A stretch of 64,000 nt of DNA from Trissonchulus latispiculum (GCA_030248195.1 JASAND010019798.1:23786-87785), one strand, 5' to 3'; positions 10,663 through 22,556 are shown, counted from the stretch's first letter. The notes: generated from the sequence alone by a model not told the origin. Program-made: numbers and translations.

Positions 10663-13600
10663 TCATGTGCTGCCATAGTAAATCCAGTACGCAATGTTGG
10701 ATATGACAAATAGTATTGGGTAGATGAACACGTAAGCAGTGTCAATTTTTAAGGCCAAATTTTTGTAGGTTTTGTCGGATAGGGTTTTGGAGGTTTTCCG
10801 TTTCGGTTTCACGACCGGTTTTCGGGGAGGGGGCGGGGACCACCGGACTAGAAGGGTTTCTTCCGGATTTCCACCGGAAGAAATTCCGCCAAGTCCGTTA
10901 CTGAATTCTTCCATGGAAATTTTCGTGCCACTCGACTGCGCTGAGACCCGTGACGTTCGACACCGGCAAACTTTGTCGATATCTGAAATAGGATAAAAAG
11001 AAAACAATGTAAAGAATTCCTACTTTCATTCAGAATCTTTGAAATATTACAAAGTTAAAAACTCAAAGGTCGGTTTATACTCCAACGGAGAACGGGTGAA
11101 CGGAACGGAGAATCAGTTCAAAAATAGTATCACAGGATCATGTTTACGTAAGCTGTGAACGTAGCAGCGGTTAAATGGATCCGTAAAAAACGTTGAAACT
11201 TAGAAAAATGTCAAGTTAAATTTTGGTTAACTTAGAGTTCTTCTGTGTGTAAATTTTTAAGGTTTTTTTCAGTATTTCTTATGCTAAATTATTCCGTATA
11301 GCTAAATAATTGTATCCAGGGGATAGTAACAGACAAAGTCAGGAGTCAGGGCTAGATTTACTAACATTTATTATGTTTTTATAGAAATCTGCCCGAAATC
11401 TAGAAGTCTGGACAGTAAATGCTTGCTTACTGTTATGGGATATGGGCTGGGGGGTGGCGCTAATCTGAGTTTGCTGTGGGGGCGGGGGTTGGGGGTAGGG
11501 CTGAAGAATGCTGGAGTGTTCCAATGGAAAGGTGGGGCCCTTGATTCGATTGCATAACCAGGTCACAACGGTGTCTTCGATGCAGCTGAGCAAAAGGAAC
11601 CCTGAAACAAAAGTCAAGTCAGCAAAATTAAACGTTAGCGTCAGACAAAAAGAGTAGGGCTGTAACTTCTTTAAAAGGTTCATTTTTGGTAAATATAAAG
11701 TTCAATCTACATTTTCTCTTGCACAGTTAAGGTGTGTCGCCTTAAGTCCTTAGGGACCTGAAATTTTAAGTACAGTAACTTTTACTATTTTTTCTTCTTT
11801 AGTTCCCTCTTGCTTGGGTTTAGCTGCGACTGAGCCCTTAAAAATTCCAAGCATCAAGATAAAAACTTTAGTGACTAATGAAATTCTGACTAGTGAAATT
11901 CTGACTAATGCGATTCTGACTGATGAAAGTAGACGACTCAATGCTTTGCTCTTTCTTGAAATAATCCGAGAATCCATTTTCTGACCTAACTTGGCTTCAA
12001 CCATATTAAAGAGAAAGAAAAAGTTATCCAACCCACGTGACTTGACTTGACTTGTGCCGACTCGTTTTATCTACGTAGAGTATTTCCACAAAATAGAATT
12101 AAGATACAATTAAATCGGCACAAAGTGCTCAAAAATTGCTTTTGACTTAAACCCTTTGTCAAAGAATCAGTGACACACAGTTCATGATTGAATAAATTGG
12201 GCAGAAGAAAAAGCTTATGCTTTGCATCTCTGGCTTAGCCAAAAGTTCAACCCGTTTGCCTTTTTGTCAGGTCAAACTAATTAAAGAACGACAGAAAGTT
12301 GCACACCACCAAACGTTCGGGAAAATAGGACACCTTTCGCAACTCGAACACGCAGTCTTTCGGCTCAACGCTCAAGCCTGCTTTAAGCACGGTTTCTGCT
12401 TACCAAGAACCAAAAGCAGCCAAACGTCCAACGCTTTGACGTAGCCCACTTTGGGTATCTGCCGGTGGATGTTGGAGTAGAGGAGCATCAGAGCCAGCAG
12501 GAGTGAGGCTCGAAGCTGAAGTCGGGAGGTCCGGGTCTCCAAACCCATGGTATTGTAGAGCCAAGATATGAAAAGGATTAGGTAGGACGGGGTGTAGGCG
12601 TGGAGTAGGTACCAACCGTTCAGTCGTTTGAATTTCAGCATCACATACAGGACATGGGAGGGTACGCCGTCGTCTGTCTAAAGCAGAGAGTAATAGAAGA
12701 AAAAAGAGTAAAAGTAGTTGTTATGTTGCTCTTCTTTTGGTTGAGATTAAATGGATTAAAATTCGTCCTTGCAAATTTATTTAGTTAAAATTAAAATTGA
12801 ACAGCTGATAACAATTGAGAGAGTAAAAATAAACAGAAAAAAGTAAAAGTAGTGGTAACGTAACCTTCTTTCGGTTGAGATTACCTAAATGGATTAGATG
12901 AAAATTCGTTCTTGCAAATTCACTTGAATTAGTTAAATTAAAATTGAACAGCTATTATATAACAGTCACAAATCTAGCCCTGCTGATTTTTCATCCGTTT
13001 CATGCGACAGTTTTAAGGATTCTATAATAAAATGGTGCATAGTTCTGATTTTGAGGTTCACCAAATTGTTAATAAACAGAGGTTTTTTGGACCATTAGAA
13101 TTTTGAAAGAGTTCGATCAAGGCCGCTTCGAAGACTGGAAATCGGAATATTAACGGAAAAATGAAAAAACACCGGTGATTCACCCCTCAGTAAGCTGTCA
13201 AATCCGTTAGCATGCACTCTGATTACGCTGAGATGTCTCACTTTCACGGACTCGGATTTCCCATTTACATGAGGGATCTTTAATATCCTTTCGATTTTAA
13301 TCAACTGATTGAAAACCCGGCACTTACTGCCTCTCGTTTTGTGGTCGTATTGGCTATCAGGGTATGCTGGGCGGTCCTAGGGATACTGGGGAACAGATTT
13401 GAGACAATGGTTCCTTGCTTTATCCAGTCTAAAGGCACATGGTTTGCGTCTTCCTCAGCTACTTTCATGGCAATGAAACAGCGAGCTTCGTCCATTGGGA
13501 ATTTCCTGAAATAGGAGAAAAATTGATATCAGTAGAATGTTTAGACTTAATGTTAATATTTGGCTACAAAATAGATAATTTGATAAATAACAGTAAATTA

Positions 13601-16381
13601 AAGTTTTTATAACGTTTTGGGAGTTAATGGTAAAGAATAAACCTCCAAACTACCTTGTATGCAAAATCGAAAACAGAAAATTTTTCGACTCCCCTTAGTA
13701 CCACCCCCTTGCGAATCGAAAAAAATTGAATTTAGCGAAATCGAAAACTTGCGATATTTGAACTCAGTGTGGCCGCAAACCTGTCCATAGGTACCAAATT
13801 TTTTAGCTGGATTAGCCAAGTTTCAAAATTTTAGCACTGGAAGGGTAATCTTAGAAAGATCTGACAAAGTTAATTACTAGTCATAAACACAGTCCCATAT
13901 ACCACGGAACGGAAATTGACCGGAAAATAATTCTAAGTTGCCAAAATTTTTGAAAAATGCTAAAATCACGTGTCTGATCAGGAATCTGAATCTGATGTCG
14001 GAGTCGAAATTTCAACCTAAGCTGTAAATTAAATAAATAAAAAGCTAAGGAACGTCGTCCAATCTATAAACGGGACCCCGTTTAAAACCCCAGGGAAAAA
14101 TTTCCAAAAATTCCCCGTTGCAGCTAAGCTTTAACCCCGTTGTCTGACGGGGGTTTCTAGTTTTTGATGCTTTCAAAAGACTATACTTTTGTAACAGCCT
14201 TAACATAAAGCTAGTTGGGAACTATATGTCTTTTATGTACTATAACGTATATGTGTTGCTTACAGTAAGCTCATGTGGCAGCCATGAAAAAACTTGTCTT
14301 TAATAAGAAAGGAAAGCTTTACACTAACTGACGGGAAAAATTTTAGTCATCATAAAAACTAACCCCGACAGAAATCCCGTCTAGAACGGTTTTATCAACG
14401 GGGTCCCGTTGTAATTTGGACGACGTTCCTAATCCAGAGCGGAGATCGAACCTTCTGATTTCAGGGCTCCCGTTGAGCGAACTATTGCTCAGCCACTCCA
14501 ACCAGACCGATTTCAACCTTTCTAGAGAAAACTTGGTTCAACCTCAGCGCTTCAGATAAACTTCAAAAGGTTAAAACTAGCGCAAACAGAGTAGTCTCAC
14601 TCTCTAGAGTAGCTGAGTGGTAGCATCTGAAAATCAGCGGTTCGATCCCCGACCTGTACACTTTTCTTCACATCTTTCAATCCTGATTTCAACCTTTCAC
14701 AACCTTTTATGTCAACACATTCAGACGTACTCCAGTTTCATATGACAGGGCACAACCAGGGTGTACTTGACTGACAGTTCCACTTCTCCGTTGATGGTAA
14801 ACTTGAACTCCTGCTTCGGGTAGGGCAGATTTGCCACCGTGGCAGAATCGGCGGAAAGAAAGTCTAGAATGGGGGACCAGAGCTTCTCGAAATATTTACT
14901 GGCAATAAATTTGAAGCTCCGAGTACAGGGTTTTCTTCCGTTGGCTTCCAACGCTTCAACTAGTCTGAAACAAGACTAAAAACATTACTAAAACAGTATC
15001 ATGAGATTCATTTTCCTAAAGTTTCATAAAAAACCAGGCGTCAAATTTAAAAAATGTCTTGGTGTAAATCGAACCCCAACCGGTCAATAGGCTATCGCCC
15101 TAACCACTAGGATATTCCTATCGGACATTGACAGCCAAGCTTTTACTTATTGACTTAAGGGGGGGGGGTCGCTTTTTTTGGACGATTATTCGACCTTCTC
15201 CGATTTTGCTCATTTTTACATATTTTGCACTTCCAATGGGTCCGCGAAACAAGACAAGTTGGTTTTGTGCAATATTGCTTCTATCGTTCTGTACAGTCCT
15301 TCAAAGGTGACTCCGACATGTGTTAAACATAGGAAAATGAAAAAGTTAAGGTAAAAAAGTTTGTGTCCAAAAATTTTTTCGCTGTGTAAGAGACTCAGCT
15401 CTGAAATTTTTTCACCCTTGTTAAGGACATAATGTAGAGTGCAGCGAGTGACTTTGGTGCAATTCTGCTGAGAATTAAAATTTTGGCAAAGTTTTAAAGT
15501 CAAAATTTGTGAAAATTCCTAGTTTGGCTATTTGCCAAAATTCCAATTCTCAACAGAATTGCACCAAAGTCACTCGCTGCACTCTACATTATGTCCTTAA
15601 CAAGTGTGAAAAAATTTCAGAGCTGAGTCTCTCACACAGCGAAAAAATTTTTGGACACAAACTTTTTACCTTAACTTTTTCATTTTCCTATGTTTAACAC
15701 ATGTCGGAGTCACCTTTGAAGGACTGTACAGAACGATAGAAGCAATATTGCACAAAACCAACTTGTCTTGTTTCGCGGACCCATTGGGAGTACAAAATAT
15801 GTAAAAATGAGCAAAATCGGAGAAGGTCGAAAAATAGCCCAAAAAAAGCGACCCCCCCCCCTTAATAACGTTTTGCATTGAACAGCTAATTAAGTTAAAA
15901 AAGAATTTTTAGATAAATGCACTAGCACTGTCATAAATTTAAATTTAATCACAATTTAAATAATTTAACATTAGAAGAACTGATGCTTGCCTGTGGGAGA
16001 CAGCAAACTAACCAAAACAGAAAATAAAAATCTGAGCCAAGCCGGGAATCGAACCCGGGCCTGTCGCTCGCTGACCCGGCAAGAAATAACTGCGCTAACT
16101 TCATACCGTTCATCCTTCCAGTAGGAAGTAATGAAAAGACATATCCCTGCGTGCCGGTCGGCTTCATTGATATCCTGAACTTTCTCCAGATGAATACTTA
16201 ATTCAACCGGAGTTCGTTTGGCGGGTCGTCGGGAAAACTCACCACCCGAGGCGTCCAAAATTTCCTGAATTGTGATGCAGTCCGGAGTGTCTTCGGCCTG
16301 TAGCGGCAGTTTTGCCACTGCAAACCGTTGCAATAGAGTTGCAATTAGCAATAGGATTGCAGTCACCTGCTTTGCAGACAT
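10663..16381 (-). CDS. Cys-loop ligand-gated ion channel subunit, complete, six exons
   Basis: Pentameric receptor-channel subunit of the plasma membrane. Exons on the minus strand: 16381-16107, 14964-14731, 13505-13328, 12677-12404, 11601-11431, 10982-10663. They sum to 1452 nt (483 residues plus stop), every junction is phase-consistent, and acceptors and donors are GT-AG (GTATGA, GTACGT, GTAAGT, GTAAGC, GTAAGC). Residues 1-22 look like a signal peptide. The ligand-binding domain includes SYWKDER and LWSPILDF. The signature loop runs from C165 to C179 with 13 residues between, including FPMD. TM1 is about 250-272, TM2 about 283-303, then IPKVGYVKALD, TM3 about 313-335, and TM4 at 457-480 near the C-terminus. 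A proline-rich, basic cytoplasmic loop lies between TM3 and TM4. The fold is closest to the GABA-A/glycine/GluCl branch, but the Pro-Ala before the TM2 arginine is replaced (TSR), so ion selectivity and ligand are not assignable. Confidence 0.88.
11867..11935. repeat. 15-bp tandem repeat
   Basis: Four imperfect copies of ACTAATGAAATTCTG within intron 4 of the channel gene. Confidence 0.6.
14048..14430. mobile_element. Small inverted-repeat element, AGGAACGTCGTCCAA ends
   Basis: Ends AGGAACGTCGTCCAA and TTGGACGACGTTCCT. Subterminal GGGACCCCGTT and AACGGGGTCCCGTT also pair. It is 383 bp long and lies in intron 2 of the channel gene. The target duplication is unclear. Confidence 0.6.
14448..14508 (-). 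repeat. tRNA-derived sequence (SINE head)
   Basis: On the minus strand it carries an A-box-like TGGCTGAGCAATAG and a B-box-like GGTTCGATCTC at tRNA spacing. No full cloverleaf forms, so it is read as a tRNA-derived repeat and not a working tRNA gene. Confidence 0.5.
14594..14700 (+). repeat. tRNA-derived SINE with CTTTTCTTCACATCTTTC tail
   Basis: A-box TAGCTGAGTGGTAG and B-box GGTTCGATCCC at tRNA spacing, followed by CACTTTTCTTCACATCTTTC and then TGATTTCAACCTTTC. The same tail follows the tRNA-like head at 19165-19290, so the two are copies of one SINE family. Confidence 0.6.
15062..15123 (-). repeat. tRNA-derived sequence
   Basis: On the minus strand, TAGTGGTTAGGGCGATAGCC then GGGGTTCGATTT, at A-box and B-box positions. 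It lies in intron 1 of the channel gene, just beside the palindromic TTAA element. Confidence 0.5.
15155..15865. mobile_element. Near-perfect palindromic TTAA element in intron 1 of the channel gene
   Basis: Bounded by TTAA, with GGGGGGGGGTCGC and GCGACCCCCCCCC ends. The two arms of about 340 bp are almost exact inverted copies around a centre near 15500-15525. Transcribed as part of the channel pre-mRNA, it would fold into one long hairpin. It has no independent coding potential. Related motifs occur at 8700-8885 and 36475-37054. Confidence 0.75.
16034..16103 (-). repeat. tRNA-derived sequence next to the exon 1 donor
   Basis: The minus strand reads TTAGCGCAGTTA, then CCCGGGTTCGATTCCCGGC, a good T-arm and B box. 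It begins within a few bases of the GTATGA donor of channel exon 1. Confidence 0.55.
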
Positions 16382-18297
16382 GACGGGCTAACATTAAGCA
16401 TTCGCAATTGAATTGATGTTTAATAAAAATTTTACAGAAAATACAGAAGAAGCCAAATTGAGTGAAAACTAAATGGATAACAAGTTTGCAGAGAAAATGT
16501 CTATAAAGACTGAGTTCAGTTTCTAGAAATCCCGCCAATTAAATAATAATTAATTAGATAATGCACAGAGACGTGTCAATTGTCACACTTATCAGGTCCT
16601 AAAAATAGTACATAAGTGGATGTGTATATATATGCGTAGACATAAAAACTACCGCTTTAGCTAAACTTTAGAAAGTTCGTCCTCGAATATTTTTTAATAT
16701 CCTAAATATAATAGTAGAAAGCTCCGCTTTAATTTTACTTTGGATTCGATTATAATTTTCATCACATTTGATTTGATGTCAATTGATTTGATTGTTCGAG
16801 TCGAGATGTCTGCGCTGACCTGAAGTTAACATTAACTCTAACTTTGCCATCTGAATTGACCAAAAGCACATTGCATCAGACAACCCGCTATGTATATATG
16901 TAGTTCAAAAATCGCAAAGAAATAGAATAAAATGGCTAGAAACCACGTTAATTTGATTTTTCATCTTCTCAATTCATTTATGAGTATCTACATTTTGTGG
17001 AAATATGACCGTAAGCTCAAATCATAGGAAATTACACCATGCGCGCCAAGCTCAAACAGCTGTTGTGCACAAACGTTAATTTAGGATCCACCATTTGTCG
17101 AAATTTAGGAAGCCACTTAAAACTCCGGTTTAATTCGGGGCAAAAATCTCAGGGGAGCTTTTTAGGAGAGAATGGGGAAGAAAACCCCAAAAAATAGCTG
17201 AAACCTAATGAGCAAGATTTGTAACTGTGCAGGCAGACGTTAGCTTGAACGTTCCCACAACAAAAAACTATCATTAATTAAATTAATTATGCACATAAAC
17301 GAAATTATTGGAACAAAAGGGACATAAAATCAGCGGTTTTGGAATTTATGATCGTAGCCAAAGCTTCAGACTTAGCAGACTAGAATAAAGTATAAACTAA
17401 GACTGTGCCGTAGACGTACATATAGAAAAGTTCTGTTTGGGCGAAAAGGTGCAAGTTCGATTGACGCCACACGGAGTTTCAAGAACAAAACCAAAAGATA
17501 AAATGTTTTATCCCACGTTGAGAAGAATTATATATATATACCTACACATCTTCATAATTTCATTTATACTAATTGATTTTGCTCTTTGCTATTAAGGGGC
17601 AATTCTTCTTCTTCTACATAAAATAAGACATAAAATAGTTTTCGATATGGTGACTAAGTAACAAATTATTTTAGCTGCAAAAATATCTGGCCAAAATCCA
17701 AAAAGTCAAACTTAGATTTGTCTCGTCAGAAATGTCAAAATTCGACATAAGGTTTCTGATAAGTCTTACAAAGTTTACATCTACAACAATATCACCCTAA
17801 ATTGACACAAGTTACAAGTTTTGTGCTCTAAAACTAGAAACATCCTGTTGAAATAAAACCTAAAATGTTTCAAAAGAGTACCTAAAATTTCCTCATAGCG
17901 CTCCAGGAGTCAGCAGCCCGTATATTGCTGATTTATCGAACTTGCCAAAAAAATAAAATACTCCCCAATCCATCAAGTTTGCGATTTGTGTTGTCAAAGT
18001 CTTGCTAAGTTGTGCTTAACACCCTCCTTAAGACACTACCCAACTCGTAATGTCTATGTATATGCTTGGTTTCTACTAGCAAGAAAATAGTACAAGCAAA
18101 TAAGCGTCACACTCTATGTAAGGTGATGAGCTAAGACTACTCCTGGGGTCGTCAGGTTTGCGGATAAAAAAAGATCTCGAATTGTATTAAAAAGAAATGT
18201 CTAAAGGGCTTTCAAATCAGTGTTTTAGAGGTTTTCAAGCTTGTGGCTTTTAGGAATGCCAGCATAGCACATAGGTTGATAATTGGGCATTTCAGTC
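16382..18297. other. AT-rich spacer upstream of the channel gene
   Basis: The 5' side of the channel gene. It has short (TA)n stretches near 16625, 16895 and 17530 and no open reading frame or repeat that I can support. A promoter for the channel gene would be here but no specific motif is claimed. Confidence 0.4.
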
Positions 18298-18374
18298 CCC
18301 AGCCTTATGGCGTAGGGGTAGCGTATCTGACTCCGGAGCAGAATGGCGCTGGTTCGATCTACGGCTGGGCCAAT
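18298..18374 (+). repeat. tRNA-Arg(CCG)-like sequence (SINE or pseudogene)
   Basis: CCCAGCC and GGCTGGG at the two ends can pair as an acceptor stem. Between them are GGCGTAGGGGTAGCG, an anticodon arm TCTGACTCCGGAGCAGA with CCG in the loop, and GGTTCGATCTAC. The T-stem is imperfect, so it is probably tRNA-derived and not functional. Confidence 0.5.
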
Positions 18375-18540
18375 TCTCGATTTTAGATTCTGATAAAGTT
18401 TCCCTCTGTCTCTGAGGAAGAAACTTCTCGGCTCCAATTTGCTTTTGGTAAAGTTGGTACAGGTACCAGTTACCTTTCCATCCAGTCAAAGAATGAAAGA
18501 AAGTTGCACCCCACCAAGCACCGCCACCCGAAACAATCGG

Positions 18541-18615
18541 GCACCTGACGGGAATCGAAACTGCGCTCTCCGGTCTCAACGCGCAGCCACTCTACCAACT
18601 GAGCCCCACAGGTGC
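18541..18615 (-). repeat. tRNA-like sequence with perfect 7-bp acceptor stem
   Basis: 75 bp on the minus strand, starting GCACCTG and ending CAGGTGC (perfect pairing). A-box GGCTCAGTTGGTAGAG and T-loop TTTCGATTCCC are present. The anticodon arm CTGCGC/GCGCAG closes an oversized loop, so no anticodon can be read. It may be a tRNA pseudogene or SINE head. Confidence 0.5.
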
Positions 18616-18743
18616 TTTAGTGGAATGAGCTTAAAAACCGGAATTCTGATTCAATGTAGCCACATAGGTAGCTATTATGTCGTAGATACTTTCTTAGTAT
18701 TAACGTTTTAGAATACGCGAACCTTCAACCAGGAAGCCCGGGA

Positions 18744-18858
18744 TTACGCCATAACCTTAGGGTCATTAGTTCCCTTTAACAATCTTGGCCATATGCCAAA
18801 GTTCTCAGTCAGTAGGTTGTACTCAGGCATGACGTCTTCAAGGACAATAGCATCGTGT
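18744..18858 (-). CDS. Candidate terminal exon of an unrecognised minus-strand gene
   Basis: A long pyrimidine tract (about 18862-18885 on the plus strand, purine-rich there) and CACAAG form an acceptor, followed by one spare base and an open frame of 37 residues beginning HDAIVLEDVMPEYNLL and ending NDPKVMA with a TAA stop. Composition is protein-like. I do not recognise the family. Upstream exons are not identified; the open frame at 21591-21932 on the same strand is one possibility. Confidence 0.35.
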
Positions 18859-19164
18859 CTTGTGGAAAAAGGAAAAAACTAAATGAAATTGAGAAAGGTT
18901 TCACCTATCCGTGACCTCACTCACGCAATGCGCGAACGACTGAAACTACCCTCAGCAGAAAGCCAATCTAAATGCTAAACACTAAACAAAAGAAAAGTCC
19001 AAAAATTAGATAACCACAGGATGCTAAGTTTAAGCTAACCAAAGGATGCTAAGCTAAGATTAATTTTAAATGAAATATGCAATTGCATAACCGTATCAAA
19101 ATGTCATAAGAGAGATTCAAAGCAGCAACCTCTAGTGTACCATTCGAGCATTTGTGCCGCATTG

Positions 19165-19292
19165 GAGTGTACCTGGAAAGGTTGAAATCAGGATCTGAAA
19201 GATGTGAAGAAAAGTGTCCAGGGCGGGGATCGAACCGCCGAGCTTTGGATCTTGAGTAGAGCATTCTACCACTGAGCCACACCTCCGGATAG
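19165..19292 (-). repeat. tRNA-derived SINE, second copy with CTTTTCTTCACATCTTTC tail
   Basis: A-box TGGCTCAGTGGTAGAA and a perfect T-arm GGCGGTTCGATCCCCGCC on the minus strand, then CACTTTTCTTCACATCTTTC and TGATTTCAACCTTTCC. The tail matches the copy at 14594-14700. Confidence 0.65.
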
Positions 19293-19971
19293 CAAGACAA
19301 GTTTTAGCGAAATACTAATGTCAGTGTGCATGACATCTCTTTCAACGTTGAGCGGTTGTACGACCTTGTTTAGTTTCACAGTAAATTTGAAACAAAATTA
19401 GGGGACCTGTCCAAAGTTATACCTACCCATGGTTGAAAAATGATGCCAGACAAGAAAAAGTTAAGCATCAAATTACCATCTTTGCACTAATTGGCTCTGA
19501 ACTTCAAGCATTATTAAAGAGTCCATCATATCAAACTTTTAGTGAAAGACAGAAAAATTAGAGACTTTCTTAGCAGTTTTTTTTATTTTTCAGCAGGGTC
19601 ACTTTTTTCTTTAAGAACCTTGCGACAGGTTCATTAGAACTATATTCTCTACCTTCCCTGTTTAGAGCTTTGATAATGAATGAAAAATGTCAGAGTTAGT
19701 TAGTTAGACATACGGACAGATTAATTAATTTTTAAAAGCTTACATGGAAAAATTACAAGAGGTTTTAATTTTTGATTTAAAATTTAAAGTTAGTTACGTT
19801 AGATCTAAGCAAATGTAGCTACCGTGGGAGAGGACCGGACAGATTTATAAACCGTAAAAGATTACAGGTCACTTATATAAAAAAATTAAACTGAAAATTT
19901 CAATTAAATTTCAAAATCATTTTAAGGTATACAAGTAAATTAAGTTTTCACCTTCGTGCAGTAGTAAGCTT

Positions 19972-20042
19972 CGGGTTGGATTCGAACCCACGACTTCCGG
20001 ATTAACGCTCCGACGCTGTGCCAACTGAGCTACAAAGGCTGC
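19972..20042 (-). repeat. tRNA-Asn(GTT)-like sequence
   Basis: The minus strand has TAGCTCAGTTGGCACAG, an anticodon arm with GTT in a seven-base loop, and GGGTTCGAATCC. Both promoter boxes are near consensus. The T-stem and acceptor stem pair poorly, which argues for a pseudogene or SINE. Confidence 0.5.
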
Positions 20043-21590
20043 AGTCGCATCAAGCTAGAAGGAGTTCGTATCTAAACTGGAGTGACAATAAACGCACAAA
20101 TTTTTTGCACATTGACAAGACACCAATGTGAACCAGAAATCACCCTATTCAATGGATGAAAGCAAATCAGTGTAGCTCTATGTCAAATCCTTCACATTCC
20201 TTTAGCTTCAAAACACCACACTGAACCAGGAATTATTTGTGAAAATAATGTGAACCAGGAATCATAAAGAGAAAAATGGAAAAATAGATTCTGTCTCAAG
20301 TTTGAGCTCAAAAAAGTCCAGAAATTTGGTCCTTAAATTTGGCACAAACAAAGCTGGAGAGGATGACCAAGGTTTGAAACTTCAGGCTAGAAGTGGAGGG
20401 CTTTAAGGAAGAAATGGATTTAAGTTAGACTCAGGTTTTCCGCTTTATTTTTGGAGGGAAGGGGGGGTAGAGAGATAATAAATGAAAAGTGGTCCAGTTT
20501 TCCGAGACGCGATTTGTGATGGATTGTTTTCAGGATGACTGGAGAATTTAAGTCACAAAAAGGGGCCAGAAACCTTGTAACGTAAGAAAGTTCCTGCCCA
20601 AACTGATTTTCTGTTCTTCTACACCTTTTGGTCCGGATATGCGCATCGCTCAATTGTACCGTTTTTGACTCTTACTCATTTTCTCATCCTAATCGTAAAT
20701 GATTAAGATCTGATTGAAATATTTGGCTACCACAATGAATTTTTGTAAATCCATTGACGAAATTTGATAGAAATATAAACTGTGTGTTAGCAGTGAAAGT
20801 CACAAGTTGAAAATCCGAACAAATCACTCATAAACTGAAATTCGACGTCCATGCTTTTAGACTGGAACACTGATGTTCTGCAGTGTAAACTACGTTTATT
20901 TTAATAATTAGTCCAACCAAAATTTGAAATTGCACCACTAATTTTCGAGAAGCAAATCATATTCGTATATAGCTTTGCATGCATATGTTTTCTTAAAAAC
21001 GAGGTCTTTTAAGGTATATATAGCAGTCGTCAAAAAATCGACCAACTTGTACCTTTACCAGGAGTACCTTACTTGAGTCTAACCTTACAGAATAATTAAC
21101 TGTTCAGAAAGGTTAGCAGTTGACCAAGAAACTAAGCTATTAGAGACAGCTAAGAGCCAGAAGAAATTACCCTATTTGGGGGTAATGAGAAAGTTCCCTA
21201 CAGTCTATAATTAGGCGAACCCGCTTTCGGAAGTTGATTACAGTGTTCTGAGTGTAGACCGAATGAGTTTGTGTTGACTACTGTTTGGCATAATCCAAGC
21301 CTATAGCATGGAGCAAGTCCGGTTAATAGACCTGGGGTGGGCTACATACCGGGTTAAGGGAGCAATCCTGCAAATTTATTTACTAGTCATATATGTATTT
21401 CTCACTTAATTTATGTATTTCTTATATATCCTTCTCTGAACCAAATGTGTCCACAATAAAGAAACAAAAAGGAAAATTCGGTCAGTTTGATTCACAGTTA
21501 ACAACGGGTCAGCCGTTAGCGTGCAGAGAATGTGTCACGCTGATAACACATATAGGAAGCCGTTTGTCATGCTTTACGTGGCACGAGCTT
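20043..21590. other. AT-rich spacer, nothing clear
   Basis: Contains two GTGAACCAG(G/A)AAT phrases near 20130 and 20250. No supported gene or repeat was found. Confidence 0.35.
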
Positions 21591-21932
21591 TCACTCAGTG
21601 TGGTACAATTTGAACGCTCCGGCAACCTTGGTGCGACTGCACAGCTGTGACTCAACACCTGGAATTTGGCACTGAGCTTGCCCGGAAGTGAATTCGGTCA
21701 GTGACAAAAAGCTTCCTTGTGGCTCAGCTATTGTTACCAAGTTCACACTCTTATGTATTATGTAACTCTTGCTGCCTGATTTTGAGGCAACAGGCACTAA
21801 TAATATTCCACCCTGTGCAATGTTGTAGTTTCCCGATATAGTCAACACAGAATATGTGACAAGCTTCACTAGCCTTTTCATGGCTTCATGAAATCTAATA
21901 ACTATTTTCAATTCTTTAAGACTAGCTTTCAT
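21591..21932 (-). CDS. Open reading frame of 113 residues, unrecognised
   Basis: Opens MKASLKELKIVIRFHE and includes a mixed hydrophobic and polar region without a clear membrane segment. CAG|GTGTTG near position 21658 could be a donor if this is a first exon. No family is recognised and chance cannot be excluded. Confidence 0.25.
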   Translation of the reverse strand: MKASLKELKIVIRFHEAMKRLVKLVTYSVLTISGNYNIAQGGILLVPVASKSGSKSYIIHKSVNLVTIAEPQGSFLSLTEFTSGQAQCQIPGVESQLCSRTKVAGAFKLYHTE

Positions 21933-22239
21933 TGTTAGCGTATTAATTTAATTAGAACGTGTATACTAAGGCGTAATAAGGAAGTCATCCGAAGAAAGGA
22001 AAATATGCCAAGCCCCAAGGTTCAAGAAAGTATAGAATTGAACTAATCTAGACGTACTTTAACTAATTTAAATTAACACTAATTAATAGTTAACCCAATT
22101 AATATTAGCTATGTGTGTACTCCTGTTGATGCGTTCTTCCGAAATCTGACAACCGTGGAATATTTCAATATTAAGCTTTGCGCAATTCTACCACTCGAAT
22201 TAAGTAGAATTCTACATAGCGGATGACCCAGTTATCTAG

Positions 22240-22500
22240 CCTTAAGGTGAATGAGTACCTACCATAGTTGTGACGCGGGCCGGCCAAAACTTTCTTATTT
22301 TTCTACACTAGTACCTGCCACCTGCGGTAGGAAGGCAATATGAGCCTGTATAGAAGGGTCTGCCCGGCCCCCTTCCACGGATGCAGTCATGAGTTCAGGT
22401 GACACTCCTGGCTCTACGGCTGAGAATCCGGGGATGAGCACCGACCGCACCCCATGTCTCTGAAGCAGGGATGGAGATATCTCCTGTCCTTGGGTAAACC
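22240..22500. repeat. GC-rich segment of unknown origin, probably an interspersed repeat
   Basis: About 260 bp of mixed composition in AT-rich surroundings, with GCGGGCCGGCC, ACCTGCCACCTGCGG and CTGCCCGGCCCCC. It ends TGGGTAAACCTTTACCTTAC, which could be a retroposon 3' end. No matching second copy is seen in the window. Confidence 0.3.
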
Positions 22501-22556
22501 TTTACCTTACAACTTCAGAATATTCCAAAGAAAGAAACTGGAAGTAGCAAAATACT

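Noticed and set aside
15949..16167. A small gene on the minus strand at 15949-16167
   Set aside because: It overlaps channel exon 1 in another frame and a tRNA-derived repeat.
18298..20042. Functional tRNA genes
   Set aside because: Promoter boxes are good, but T-stems or anticodon arms are defective in each, two share a SINE tail, and they are mixed with transposon debris.
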